A stretch of 17,822 nt of DNA from a bacterium UBA6115 (GTDB lineage Bacteria > Bacillota_A > Clostridia > Christensenellales > Aristaeellaceae). The notes under the pieces were generated by a model. That model had not been told where the DNA came from. It did no database searches and saw nothing but the letters and a program-made list of their open reading frames with translations. Below are positions 10,213 through 17,315 of the stretch, piece by piece (position 1 is the stretch's first letter; each line of letters begins with the position of its first letter). Position numbers and translations under genes: made by a program. Location: positions 1 through 17,822 of the forward strand of contig DIWD01000002.1 in NCBI GenBank assembly GCA_002428405.1, written 5' to 3'.

Positions 10213-11205
10213 ATGAGGAACAGGCCGGTAACGCTTTTCACGGGGCAGTGGGCTGATATACCTTTTGACGAGTTATGCCGCCTTGCGGCGAAAATGGGCT
10301 ATGATGGCCTTGAAATCGCCTGCTGGGGAAATGGGCTGGATATCCAGCGCGCCTGCACGGACGACGCTTATGTGAAATGGATGAAGGATCAGCTAACAAA
10401 GCACCATCTTGTCTGTGAGGCGTTGGGGACGCACATCATCGGTCAATGCGTCGGTGATAACCCGGACCCCAGGCTGGACAATTTCGCGCCGAAAGAGCTT
10501 CATGGCAAACCGGAAGCCATCCGCGCCTGGGCTGTGGATCTGATGAAGAAATCCGCACTGGCAGCCAGGAAAATGGGGGTAAGTACAGTCACCGGCTTCA
10601 CCGGGAGTCCGATTTGGAAGTATCTGTATTCCTTCCCCCAAACCACAGAGGCGATGGTAGAGGAAGGGTTTCAAAAGGTTTATGACCTCTGGACGCCCAT
10701 CCTCAGCGAGTACAGGAAGCAAGGCGTACGGTTCGCCCTGGAAGTGCATCCCGGAGAAATAGCCTTTGATTATTATTCCACTCAGCGCCTTCTGGAAAAG
10801 TTCAAGAACTGGCCTGAGTTCGGCCTGAACTTTGACCCCAGCCACCTGCTTTGGCAGGGAGTGCAGCCGCACCTGTTCCTGCGCGACTTTATCCGCCATG
10901 TCTACCATGTGCACATGAAAGACGCGGCGGTGACCCTGGACGGACGCAGCGGGCTTCTGGGCTCCCACATTGATTTTGGCGACCTGCGCCGGGGATGGAA
11001 TTTCCGTTCCCTGGGCCATGGGGGCGTCAATTTCGAAGAGATCATCAGGGTCCTCAACGCGCATGGATATGAGGGGCCCCTGTCGGTTGAATGGGAGGAC
11101 AGCGGCATGGACCGCGAGCAGGGGGCCGCTGAGGCCTGCGCTTTTGTGAAGAAAATCAATTATAAACCTTCGCTCGTCAAGTTTGACGAAGCGATCGCCA
11201 ATTAA
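10213..11205 (+). CDS. Sugar phosphate isomerase/epimerase family protein (TIM barrel)
   Basis: A 330-residue xylose-isomerase-like TIM barrel (AP endonuclease family 2 fold), the family of IolE, IolI, YcjR and tagatose/psicose epimerases. It should isomerise, epimerise or dehydrate a sugar, keto-sugar or cyclitol in the cytoplasm. Probable divalent-metal ligands are Glu177 (ALEVHPGE), Asp208 and His211 (NFDPSHLLWQG), His234 (HVHMKD) and Glu293 (SVEWEDSG). The N-terminus PVTLFTGQWADIPFDELCRLA is a normal first strand and helix. Its ATG has AAGGAGGG at seven-base spacing. It leads the operon and is followed after 11 bases by an oxidoreductase, a pairing typical of inositol-like and 3-keto-glycoside catabolism. 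The exact substrate is unknown. Confidence 0.88.
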   Translation: MRNRPVTLFTGQWADIPFDELCRLAAKMGYDGLEIACWGNGLDIQRACTDDAYVKWMKDQLTKHHLVCEALGTHIIGQCVGDNPDPRLDNFAPKELHGKPEAIRAWAVDLMKKSALAARKMGVSTVTGFTGSPIWKYLYSFPQTTEAMVEEGFQKVYDLWTPILSEYRKQGVRFALEVHPGEIAFDYYSTQRLLEKFKNWPEFGLNFDPSHLLWQGVQPHLFLRDFIRHVYHVHMKDAAVTLDGRSGLLGSHIDFGDLRRGWNFRSLGHGGVNFEEIIRVLNAHGYEGPLSVEWEDSGMDREQGAAEACAFVKKINYKPSLVKFDEAIAN

Positions 11206-11216
11206 GGGAGGCGGAC

Positions 11217-12365
11217 ATGGCACAACTGGTGCGCTACGGCATGGTCGGCGGAGACGCCGGCGCATTCATCGGTGAAGTTCACCGCAAGGCCATCGGGTTT
11301 GACCCGCGCGTTCAGCTCGCCGCAGGATGCTTTTCGGGTTCCTCACAGGAGAAGAACCGCAGGACCGGGGAACTTCTGCGCCTGGATCCAAAGCGGGTAT
11401 ACGCCAATTACCAGGATATGGCAAAGTCCGAGGCCGCGCGGGATGACGGCATTGATGCTGTCAGCATTGTAACACCCAATGTCACCCACTATGACATCGC
11501 AAAGGAGTTCCTGCAAAACGGGATCCATGTGATGTGTGAGAAACCGCTGTGCTTCACGGTCAGCCAGGCAGAGGAGCTGCAGGCCCTGTCAGAGAGAAAG
11601 AGGCTGCTCTTCGGTGTGAATTATTCATATACCGGCTATGTTCTGGCAAAGGTCATGCGCGAGATGGTGGCTGAAGGGAAGATCGGCAAGGTCATTTCAG
11701 TGAACGCGGAATATCCGCAGGAGTGGCTTCTTGACGATCTGCATCCATCCGAGGATGCCGAATTGAAGCTTTCTGTCTGGCGGAAAGACCCCAGGATCGC
11801 GGGCATATCCAACTGCGTCGGAGATATCGGAACCCATATAGAGAACCTGGTCCACTATATAACGGGGCTGAAAATCAAACGCCTGATTGCCACTGTCAAC
11901 CACTTTGGCCAGCCGCTGGATCTCAACGCCAATATCCTGGTTGAGTATGACAACGGTGCAAACGGCGCATATTGGTGCTCCCAGGTAGCGGCAGGAACGC
12001 TCAACAGCCTGGCTGTACGCATCTACGGTGATGAAGGATCCCTGGAATGGCAGCAGGAGCATCCGGATTTCCTGCGGTACACCCCCCGCGGGGAAGCGCC
12101 CAGGATCCTCACCCGCGGCAACGGCTATATCAAGGAAAAGGCCGGGAAGTACGCTATCCTGCCGACGGGCCATCCGGAAGGGCTGCATACAGCCTTTGCC
12201 AACCTGTACAAGAACTTCACCACTGCGGTGATTTCGCATCAAAAGGGCGAAGCCACTTCTGAAATTGATTTCCCGCGCGTTCAAGACGGCGTCAATGGGG
12301 TAAAATTCGTTCACGCTGTGATTCACAGCGCGGAGAGCAACTCCCAATGGGTGGATATCAACTAA
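11217..12365 (+). CDS. Gfo/Idh/MocA family NAD(P)-dependent oxidoreductase
   Basis: A 382-residue dehydrogenase expected to oxidise or reduce a sugar, glycoside or cyclitol hydroxyl with NAD(P). The N-terminal Rossmann fold starts RYGMVGGDAGAFIGEVHRKA, where the glycine-rich loop has an unusual GGDAGAF form that I recall from one Gfo/Idh/MocA subfamily. VSIVTPNVTHYD and the catalytic MCEKPLCF (Lys109) follow. In the C-terminal domain GDIGTHIENLVHY supplies Asp203 and the likely catalytic His207. Length is normal. Its ribosome binding site overlaps the stop of the isomerase gene. Together with that isomerase it could act like IolG/IolE or like the YcjS/YcjR 3-keto-glycoside pair of E. coli; sequence alone does not separate these. 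Confidence 0.9.
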   Translation: MAQLVRYGMVGGDAGAFIGEVHRKAIGFDPRVQLAAGCFSGSSQEKNRRTGELLRLDPKRVYANYQDMAKSEAARDDGIDAVSIVTPNVTHYDIAKEFLQNGIHVMCEKPLCFTVSQAEELQALSERKRLLFGVNYSYTGYVLAKVMREMVAEGKIGKVISVNAEYPQEWLLDDLHPSEDAELKLSVWRKDPRIAGISNCVGDIGTHIENLVHYITGLKIKRLIATVNHFGQPLDLNANILVEYDNGANGAYWCSQVAAGTLNSLAVRIYGDEGSLEWQQEHPDFLRYTPRGEAPRILTRGNGYIKEKAGKYAILPTGHPEGLHTAFANLYKNFTTAVISHQKGEATSEIDFPRVQDGVNGVKFVHAVIHSAESNSQWVDIN

Positions 12366-12368
12366 GGA

Positions 12369-12390
12369 TTTATCGGCATGAGCCGGTAAA
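12369..12390 (+). other. Intercistronic hairpin before the binding-protein gene
   Basis: A nine-pair stem (TTTATCGGC / GCCGGTAAA, one G-U pair) with an ATGA loop, three bases after the oxidoreductase stop and just before the ribosome binding site (GGAGG, 12405-12409) of the binding-protein gene. No T run follows, so it is unlikely to terminate transcription. It could mark or protect the 5' end of a processed binding-protein mRNA. Confidence 0.5.
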
Positions 12391-12417
12391 AATAAATCGA
12401 CTTTGGAGGCATAGACC

Positions 12418-13455
12418 ATGAAGAAACTCCTGTCCCTGCTCCTGGTGGCTGTTCTGGCGCTGTCTGTGACCGGCGTGTTTGCGGCGGTGACTGACATCGT
12501 CATCCTCGTTCCCAATGCTGATCATGGCTGGACTGGTGCCGTGCTGAGCTATGCAGAGGAAAAAGCGAAGGAAATCAACGACGCCGGCGTGCATACCGCG
12601 CGTGTCATCGCTTCGTCCGACCCCGCCAACCAAATCACCCAGGTGGAGGACGTCATTGACAACAAGTCCGCCAAGACCATCGTCATCCTGCCCTATGACA
12701 ACACCCTGGAAGCCACGATGAAGAAGCTGGTCGACAGCAACATCCCCTTTGTGATGTTTGACCGCGTGATCGACTCCGTGGCCGGCAACGCCGTCTCCGT
12801 CGTCAAGGGTGACAACGAGGGCATCGGTTTTGAGACTGCAAAGCGCCTTGTGGCTGACGGACTTTTACCTGGCGATAAGGTCCTGATCATCCCCGGCGAC
12901 AACTCCTCCGTGCCCGAGATGCGCAACAACGGCTTCTTCAAGGGCCTGATGGAAGCTGGCTGGACCCAGGAGCAGATCGACGGCATCAAGTCCACCGCCT
13001 ATACCGGCTGGAGCCGTTCCGAGGGCCGCCGCCTGTTCACCGAGTGGCTGGACAGCAATACCATTGATGAAATCAAGGCCAACCGCTTCATCTTCACCCA
13101 TGACGATGAAATCGCGATGGGCATGCTGGAAGCGCTCAAGAGCTCTGACATTGACGCCGCCAAGAAGGAAGCCTTCCTCAGCGCCAAGGTCAATCTGGGC
13201 ACCTCCTCCGGACTCAACGAGATCTACTCCGTGCTCCGCGGCATCCATCAGAAGGATTACACGGCTGAAGTCGCGCAGCTGGGTGACCTTTTCTCTGTCA
13301 CCTATGACCCGGGCATGATCAAAATTGCCATCCAGGACATGGTTGACAGCCTTGACGGCAAAGATGTACCCAAGGACCACGTTGTGCCGGTAGCCGTGGT
13401 GGATGCCACCAACGTGAACGAGTTCCAGGGCTTCGGCGACGCTTTCGCCAAATAA
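12418..13455 (+). CDS. Sugar ABC transporter substrate-binding protein (RbsB-like)
   Basis: Secreted periplasmic-binding-protein-type receptor (Peripla_BP_4 class) that captures the sugar or cyclitol and delivers it to the membrane transporter encoded downstream. Of 345 residues, the first 22 are a signal peptide: MKKLL, a hydrophobic core, then a VFA cleavage site with AVTDIVILVPN following. Unusually there is no lipobox cysteine; VTGV occupies the place where VTGC would be expected. The mature protein shows the two-lobed pattern with GWTGAVLSYAEEKAKE, PANQITQVEDVID, VILPYDNT, VMFDRVID and PGDNSSVPEMRNNGF. Codon choice looks more biased to C-ending codons than in neighbouring genes, as expected for high expression. 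Hairpins lie on both sides of the cistron. Ligand cannot be named. Confidence 0.92.
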   Translation: MKKLLSLLLVAVLALSVTGVFAAVTDIVILVPNADHGWTGAVLSYAEEKAKEINDAGVHTARVIASSDPANQITQVEDVIDNKSAKTIVILPYDNTLEATMKKLVDSNIPFVMFDRVIDSVAGNAVSVVKGDNEGIGFETAKRLVADGLLPGDKVLIIPGDNSSVPEMRNNGFFKGLMEAGWTQEQIDGIKSTAYTGWSRSEGRRLFTEWLDSNTIDEIKANRFIFTHDDEIAMGMLEALKSSDIDAAKKEAFLSAKVNLGTSSGLNEIYSVLRGIHQKDYTAEVAQLGDLFSVTYDPGMIKIAIQDMVDSLDGKDVPKDHVVPVAVVDATNVNEFQGFGDAFAK

Positions 13456-13472
13456 GGTCCAATCATAAAAAA

Positions 13473-13500
13473 CCCCGCGGGTGCCGTGGCACCCGCGGGG
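13473..13500 (+). other. Strong GC-rich hairpin between binding-protein and ATPase genes
   Basis: A perfect inverted repeat, CCCCGCGGGTGC / GCACCCGCGGGG, 12 pairs with a CGTG loop, starting 18 bases after the stop. On the plus strand six A's precede it and AAACC follows, so there is no U tract and full termination is unlikely. On the minus strand it is followed by six T's, so it would work there as a terminator against antisense transcription. In the operon it most likely stops 3' decay and raises binding-protein mRNA over the ATPase and permease. Confidence 0.75.
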
Positions 13501-13522
13501 AAACCGAAGCGAAGGGGAGGGC

Positions 13523-15055
13523 ATGGCATTGCTGGAAATGACCGGCATCTCCAAGTCTTTTTTTGGCGTCAAGGTGCTTGACAATGTCAGCTTCAGCGTG
13601 AATCCTGGCGAAGTGCATGCCCTGCTGGGGGAAAACGGGGCCGGCAAGTCGACCCTGATGAACATCCTTGCCGGTATATATTCGGTGGATACCGGTCACG
13701 TCGTTTTCAGGGGAAAGCCGCTTGAGAACACAACAGTCCGCACGGCTGAGAGCGCCGGAATCGCCTTTGTCCACCAGGAGCTGAACCTGTTCAACGACTT
13801 GCGGGTGTATGAAAACATCTTCCTGCGCAAGGAGATCATCAAGTATTTCGGCATTCTCTCCAAAAAGGAAATGATTGCCAAGTCGCGGGAACTGCTTGCG
13901 CAGCTGGGGGTCGACATCCAGCCCACCGCGATGGTGTCAGAGCTTGAACCTGGCAAGAAGCAGCTGCTGGAGATCGCCAAAGCGCTGCATGCCAAAGCGG
14001 AGCTTTTCATCCTGGATGAACCGACGACCTCACTGAACACGACGGAAATCGAGATGCTCTTCGGCATTATCCGAAGGCTGAAAGCGCAGGGGAAGGCCTT
14101 TATTTTCATCTCCCATAAAATGCAGGAGATCTTTTCCATCGCGGACCGGTACACCGTTCTTCGCAACGGGCAGCTTATCCAATTCGGGAACATCGCGGAC
14201 GTGACCCCAATGGAGGTCGCCCGCTTAATGGTGGGACAGCAGTATTCAGAGCAGGGCGCTTACCATGAAAGGGAATTGGGCGAAGCAATCCTCGAATTGA
14301 AAAACCTGTCGGGGGAAGGCTTCCGGAATGTCTCCTTCTCGGTTCGCCGCGGCGAGATCGTGGGGTTCACAGGGCTCAAAGGGGCTGGCATCAGCGAGAT
14401 GATGCGCACGGTATTCGGCGTTCTGCCCATCAAGGAAGGCCAGCTGTTTTTATACGGAAAGCCTGTATTCCGCCACAACGTGTGTCACGCGATGCGAAAC
14501 AAACTGTCAATGATCCCCGCCAACCGGAAGGAAAACTCGATCATTCCGGATTTTTCGCTGCTGGAGAACTACTACATATCCGAGCATCGGCTCTCTTCCC
14601 GGCGTCCCCTGATCCGGCTGGGCAAGGAGATCAGGAATTATCAATCCCATCGCGAGGCCCTGTCCATCAAGGCCAACTCGCCTTTTGACATGATTAATTC
14701 ACTATCCGGAGGTAACCAGCAAAAGGTCATCATCGCACGCTGGCTGAACACGCAGGCGGACATCCTGCTGCTGGACAATCCTACCCAGGGCATCGACGTT
14801 GGCTCAAAAGCCGAGATATACAGGTTGATTCAGGATCTTGCCTCAAAGGGCAAAACCATCCTGGTCAATACGCTGGAAATCCAGGAGATTCAGAAGGTTG
14901 CCGACCGCTGCGTCGTGTTTTACCACGGCAGCATCCACTCCATTCTCAAGCGCAACGAGATCACAGAGGAACGGGTGGTCCTGAGTGCTACGAATGCCAT
15001 CAAATCTTCGGAGGTGCTTGATCAGCATGACAAAAGCAATCGCAGCGCGGGATAG
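13523..15055 (+). CDS. Sugar ABC transporter ATP-binding protein (RbsA/MglA-like, two ATPase domains)
   Basis: A 510-residue fusion of two nucleotide-binding domains that powers import through the permease encoded next. Domain 1 has Walker A GENGAGKST (36-44), Q-loop Gln85, Walker B LFILDEP (Asp165, Glu166) and switch His198, but its signature reads LEPGKKQ rather than the usual LSxGxxQ. Domain 2 has the reverse pattern: intact signature LSGGNQQK (394-401), a Walker A without lysine (GLKGAGISEM, 284-293) and Walker B LLLDNP with Asn419 replacing the catalytic glutamate. The product thus has one complete composite ATP site and one dead one. The ATG at 13523 follows GAAGGGGAGG; the open frame upstream lies in the hairpin region. 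It overlaps the permease gene by 29 bases. Confidence 0.93.
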   Translation: MALLEMTGISKSFFGVKVLDNVSFSVNPGEVHALLGENGAGKSTLMNILAGIYSVDTGHVVFRGKPLENTTVRTAESAGIAFVHQELNLFNDLRVYENIFLRKEIIKYFGILSKKEMIAKSRELLAQLGVDIQPTAMVSELEPGKKQLLEIAKALHAKAELFILDEPTTSLNTTEIEMLFGIIRRLKAQGKAFIFISHKMQEIFSIADRYTVLRNGQLIQFGNIADVTPMEVARLMVGQQYSEQGAYHERELGEAILELKNLSGEGFRNVSFSVRRGEIVGFTGLKGAGISEMMRTVFGVLPIKEGQLFLYGKPVFRHNVCHAMRNKLSMIPANRKENSIIPDFSLLENYYISEHRLSSRRPLIRLGKEIRNYQSHREALSIKANSPFDMINSLSGGNQQKVIIARWLNTQADILLLDNPTQGIDVGSKAEIYRLIQDLASKGKTILVNTLEIQEIQKVADRCVVFYHGSIHSILKRNEITEERVVLSATNAIKSSEVLDQHDKSNRSAG

Positions 15056-16052
15056 ACAGTCCCGTTCCTTCTCCCGTGTTCTGGGTAACTACAGCTTTAT
15101 TCTCATCTTTTTCGCCATCCTGATTGCTTACCTGTTCATCAACGCCGGCGCGACTACCTGGAACGGTGTCATGAACATCCTCAGGCATTCCGCGGTTGTG
15201 GGGATCATTGCTTTTGGGATGGGGCTTGCCATCATCACCGGCGGTATCGACCTGTCCGTTGGCAGCATGATTGCGCTGATTGGCGGATTTTCCGTAGTGG
15301 TCTTCAACACGACCAACAACCCGCTGCTGACCCTTCTTTTTTCGCTGGCTGCCGGGTTTGTCCTTGGAAGTATCAACGGCCTGCTGATCGGCAAGGTGAA
15401 AATGCCTCCTTTTATTGTAACCCTGGCCACAATGATGATTTTCCGTTCGATTGCCCAGTACTATCTGCGCAGCATGGAACGCAAGTCCATTTATAACATG
15501 AATGGCACACTAAGTTCCTATGACGCGTTTTATGGCTTTGGGCAAAGCAAGCTGTTTGGCCTGGTGCCGACAGTCGGCGTGATCCTGCTTTTGGTGACCG
15601 TTCTGATGGTCTTCCTCTCCACAAAAACCAAATACGGGAGGACTGTTTTCGCAGTGGGCAGCAACGAGCGGGCAGCGCTCCTGGCCGGCATCAATGTGGA
15701 GAGGGTCCGCGTGAGCGTTTACACCATCACAGGTGTTCTCTGCGGTTTGGCGGCATCGATCTGGCTGGCGATGAACGGGGCCGTGGACCCCGCTACCCTG
15801 GGCAGGAGCAACGAGATGTACGCCATCGCGGCGGTGGTCATCGGAGGGGTCAGCATGTCCGGCGGCAAAGGGAAACTGCTGGGGATTCTCTTTGGCGCCA
15901 TGTCCTATACCATCATTGACAAGATCATCGCATCCATGGGGTTTGACGCGCTCATCAACGACACCATCAAAGGCTCCATCCTTCTGCTCGCTGTGTTTAT
16001 CCAAATCATGATCCCGGCCCTGCGCAAGAAACTGCGGCGGGAAAGAGACTGA
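15027..16052 (+). CDS. Sugar ABC transporter permease (RbsC-like)
   Basis: Integral membrane subunit of 341 residues with about eight to ten hydrophobic segments (BPD_transp_2 family, as in ribose, galactose, xylose and inositol importers). The diagnostic GMGLAIITGGIDLSVGSMIAL motif lies near residues 63-83, FAVGSNERAALLAGI near the cytoplasmic loop, and AAVVIGGVSMSGGKGKLLG is the EAA-like coupling region. The ATG at 15027 has GGAGGTG ten bases upstream inside the ATPase gene; an in-frame ATG at 14985 has no such signal. Only one permease gene is present, so the membrane part would be a homodimer. It is the last gene of the operon and is followed by a clear terminator. Confidence 0.93.
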   Translation: MTKAIAARDRQSRSFSRVLGNYSFILIFFAILIAYLFINAGATTWNGVMNILRHSAVVGIIAFGMGLAIITGGIDLSVGSMIALIGGFSVVVFNTTNNPLLTLLFSLAAGFVLGSINGLLIGKVKMPPFIVTLATMMIFRSIAQYYLRSMERKSIYNMNGTLSSYDAFYGFGQSKLFGLVPTVGVILLLVTVLMVFLSTKTKYGRTVFAVGSNERAALLAGINVERVRVSVYTITGVLCGLAASIWLAMNGAVDPATLGRSNEMYAIAAVVIGGVSMSGGKGKLLGILFGAMSYTIIDKIIASMGFDALINDTIKGSILLLAVFIQIMIPALRKKLRRERD

Positions 16053-16075
16053 CCGGAGCAATTGGATCTGCGGCG

Positions 16076-16098
16076 CTGCCCCTGGCGGGGCAGTTTTT
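16076..16098 (+). terminator. Terminator of the sugar operon
   Basis: Stem CTGCCCC / GGGGCAG with a TGGC loop followed directly by TTTTT, beginning 24 bases after the permease stop. This is a classic factor-independent terminator. Confidence 0.88.
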
Positions 16099-16112
16099 AT
16101 CTGCCTTGCTCC

Positions 16113-16141
16113 TTGTCACAGATGCCCGTGTTTAGTATACT
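16113..16141 (+). promoter_or_regulatory. Promoter of the AI-2E-family gene
   Basis: TTGTCA (16113-16118), a 17-base spacer and TATACT (16136-16141), after the operon terminator and 34 bases before the ATG at 16176. AAGGGGG at 16162-16168 is the ribosome binding site. Confidence 0.75.
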
Positions 16142-16175
16142 TGTTCGGGAAGCAAAGGGATAAGGGGGATGTAAA

Positions 16176-17315
16176 ATGCCTCAGCAAATGAAGCGCAGGC
16201 TGCCGGTGATCATCGGCCTGATGCTGTTTGCCTTTGCGCTGTACCGCTTTGACAAGATACTGGAGCTGGCCAAGGCTTTCCTTGCCATCCTTTCCCCATT
16301 TATCATTGGCACCTTTATGGCTCTGCTGATCAACCTGCCCATGCGGTTTTTTGACAGGGTACTGGTCTTTAAGAACCGCAGCCCGGCTTTATTGCGTGTG
16401 AAGAGGGCTTTCACTTTAACGCTTTCCCTTATCATTGTGCTGGCCATCATCACGCTGCTGATGGTTGTCATCATCCCTGATATCGCCGCTGCTGTGGAGC
16501 GCCTGATTCAGGTCATCCCGGATCTGGTGAAAAACGCCGGAACCTGGCTGAGTGAGCGCAATGAGAATATCCGCTCTGCCCTGGGACTGGTACAGACCAA
16601 CGAGGATGATGTGCGTGACCTGTTCCAACGCGCCTACGGATTTCTGATCGGCGGTCTCAGCGCCTCCTCCGGTATCGTTTATTCCGCCGCGCAGGCACTT
16701 CTCAGCCTGGTCGTTTCTTTGGTGTTCGCTATTTATCTGCTGTCCAGCAAGGAAAGGATCAAGGGCCAGCTCAGCCGTCTGCTGCATGCCGTGCTGCCAA
16801 AGAAAACCGATGCCTTTGTTCAGCGCGTGATCCAGCTGCTGCTCACGGCCTATTCCAATTTCCTGGCCGGACAATGCCTTCAGGCGTTCATTTCCTCTGT
16901 TCTGACGGTGCTGGTTCTGCTGATCATTGGTGTTCCCTACGCGGTTCTCATTGGCTTGATCACTTTTGTGGCAGCTTTTATTCCGGTCTTCGGCCCCTAT
17001 ATTTCGGGACTTTTGGGCATGCTGCTCATCCTGACCGCGGACCCGGGCCAAACCCTCATTTTCCTTCTTGTCTTTTTCATCGTCCAGCAGCTCGCGGGCT
17101 CCGTTATCTATCCGCGCATCATGTCGGGGGCCATTGACATCCCTTCCATTTGGGTACTGGTCGCAGTCGCCCTTGGCGGAGGCGTCATGGGTATCGCAGG
17201 CATGATCCTGTTCATTCCCCTGGTCAGCGTGGCCTACCGGCTGACAGCTGAGCATGTCCGGAGCAGGGAAAAACAGACCGCGCCTGATGAGGAGAAACCT
17301 CTTGATCCGCTGTGA
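16176..17315 (+). CDS. AI-2E family (YtvI/PerM-like) membrane protein
   Basis: Polytopic inner-membrane protein of 379 residues with about seven to eight hydrophobic segments. The layout is typical of PF01594: two N-terminal spans, a third span followed by an extracytoplasmic or amphipathic stretch (about 107-160, including RLIQVIPDLVKNAG and the SERNENIRSALG region), then a compact C-terminal bundle. The bundle holds the GVPYAVLIGLITFVAAFIPVFGPYISG segment and the VQQLAGSVIYPRIMSG motif. The family name comes from TqsA of E. coli; other members are sodium/proton antiporters or have no known role, so autoinducer-2 export should not be assumed. The C-terminus is charged (about 25 residues) and overlaps the next coding region. 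It has its own promoter. Confidence 0.9.
   Translation: MPQQMKRRLPVIIGLMLFAFALYRFDKILELAKAFLAILSPFIIGTFMALLINLPMRFFDRVLVFKNRSPALLRVKRAFTLTLSLIIVLAIITLLMVVIIPDIAAAVERLIQVIPDLVKNAGTWLSERNENIRSALGLVQTNEDDVRDLFQRAYGFLIGGLSASSGIVYSAAQALLSLVVSLVFAIYLLSSKERIKGQLSRLLHAVLPKKTDAFVQRVIQLLLTAYSNFLAGQCLQAFISSVLTVLVLLIIGVPYAVLIGLITFVAAFIPVFGPYISGLLGMLLILTADPGQTLIFLLVFFIVQQLAGSVIYPRIMSGAIDIPSIWVLVAVALGGGVMGIAGMILFIPLVSVAYRLTAEHVRSREKQTAPDEEKPLDPL

Noticed and set aside
12865..13665. Minus-strand open frame across the binding-protein and ATPase genes
   Set aside because: It crosses the intercistronic hairpin and two well-supported genes, has no ribosome binding site, and its protein resembles nothing I recognise.
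16176..17315. Calling the AI-2E-family protein a quorum-sensing signal exporter
   Set aside because: The family name is historical and most members do other or unknown things. No luxS or signal-processing gene is in the window.
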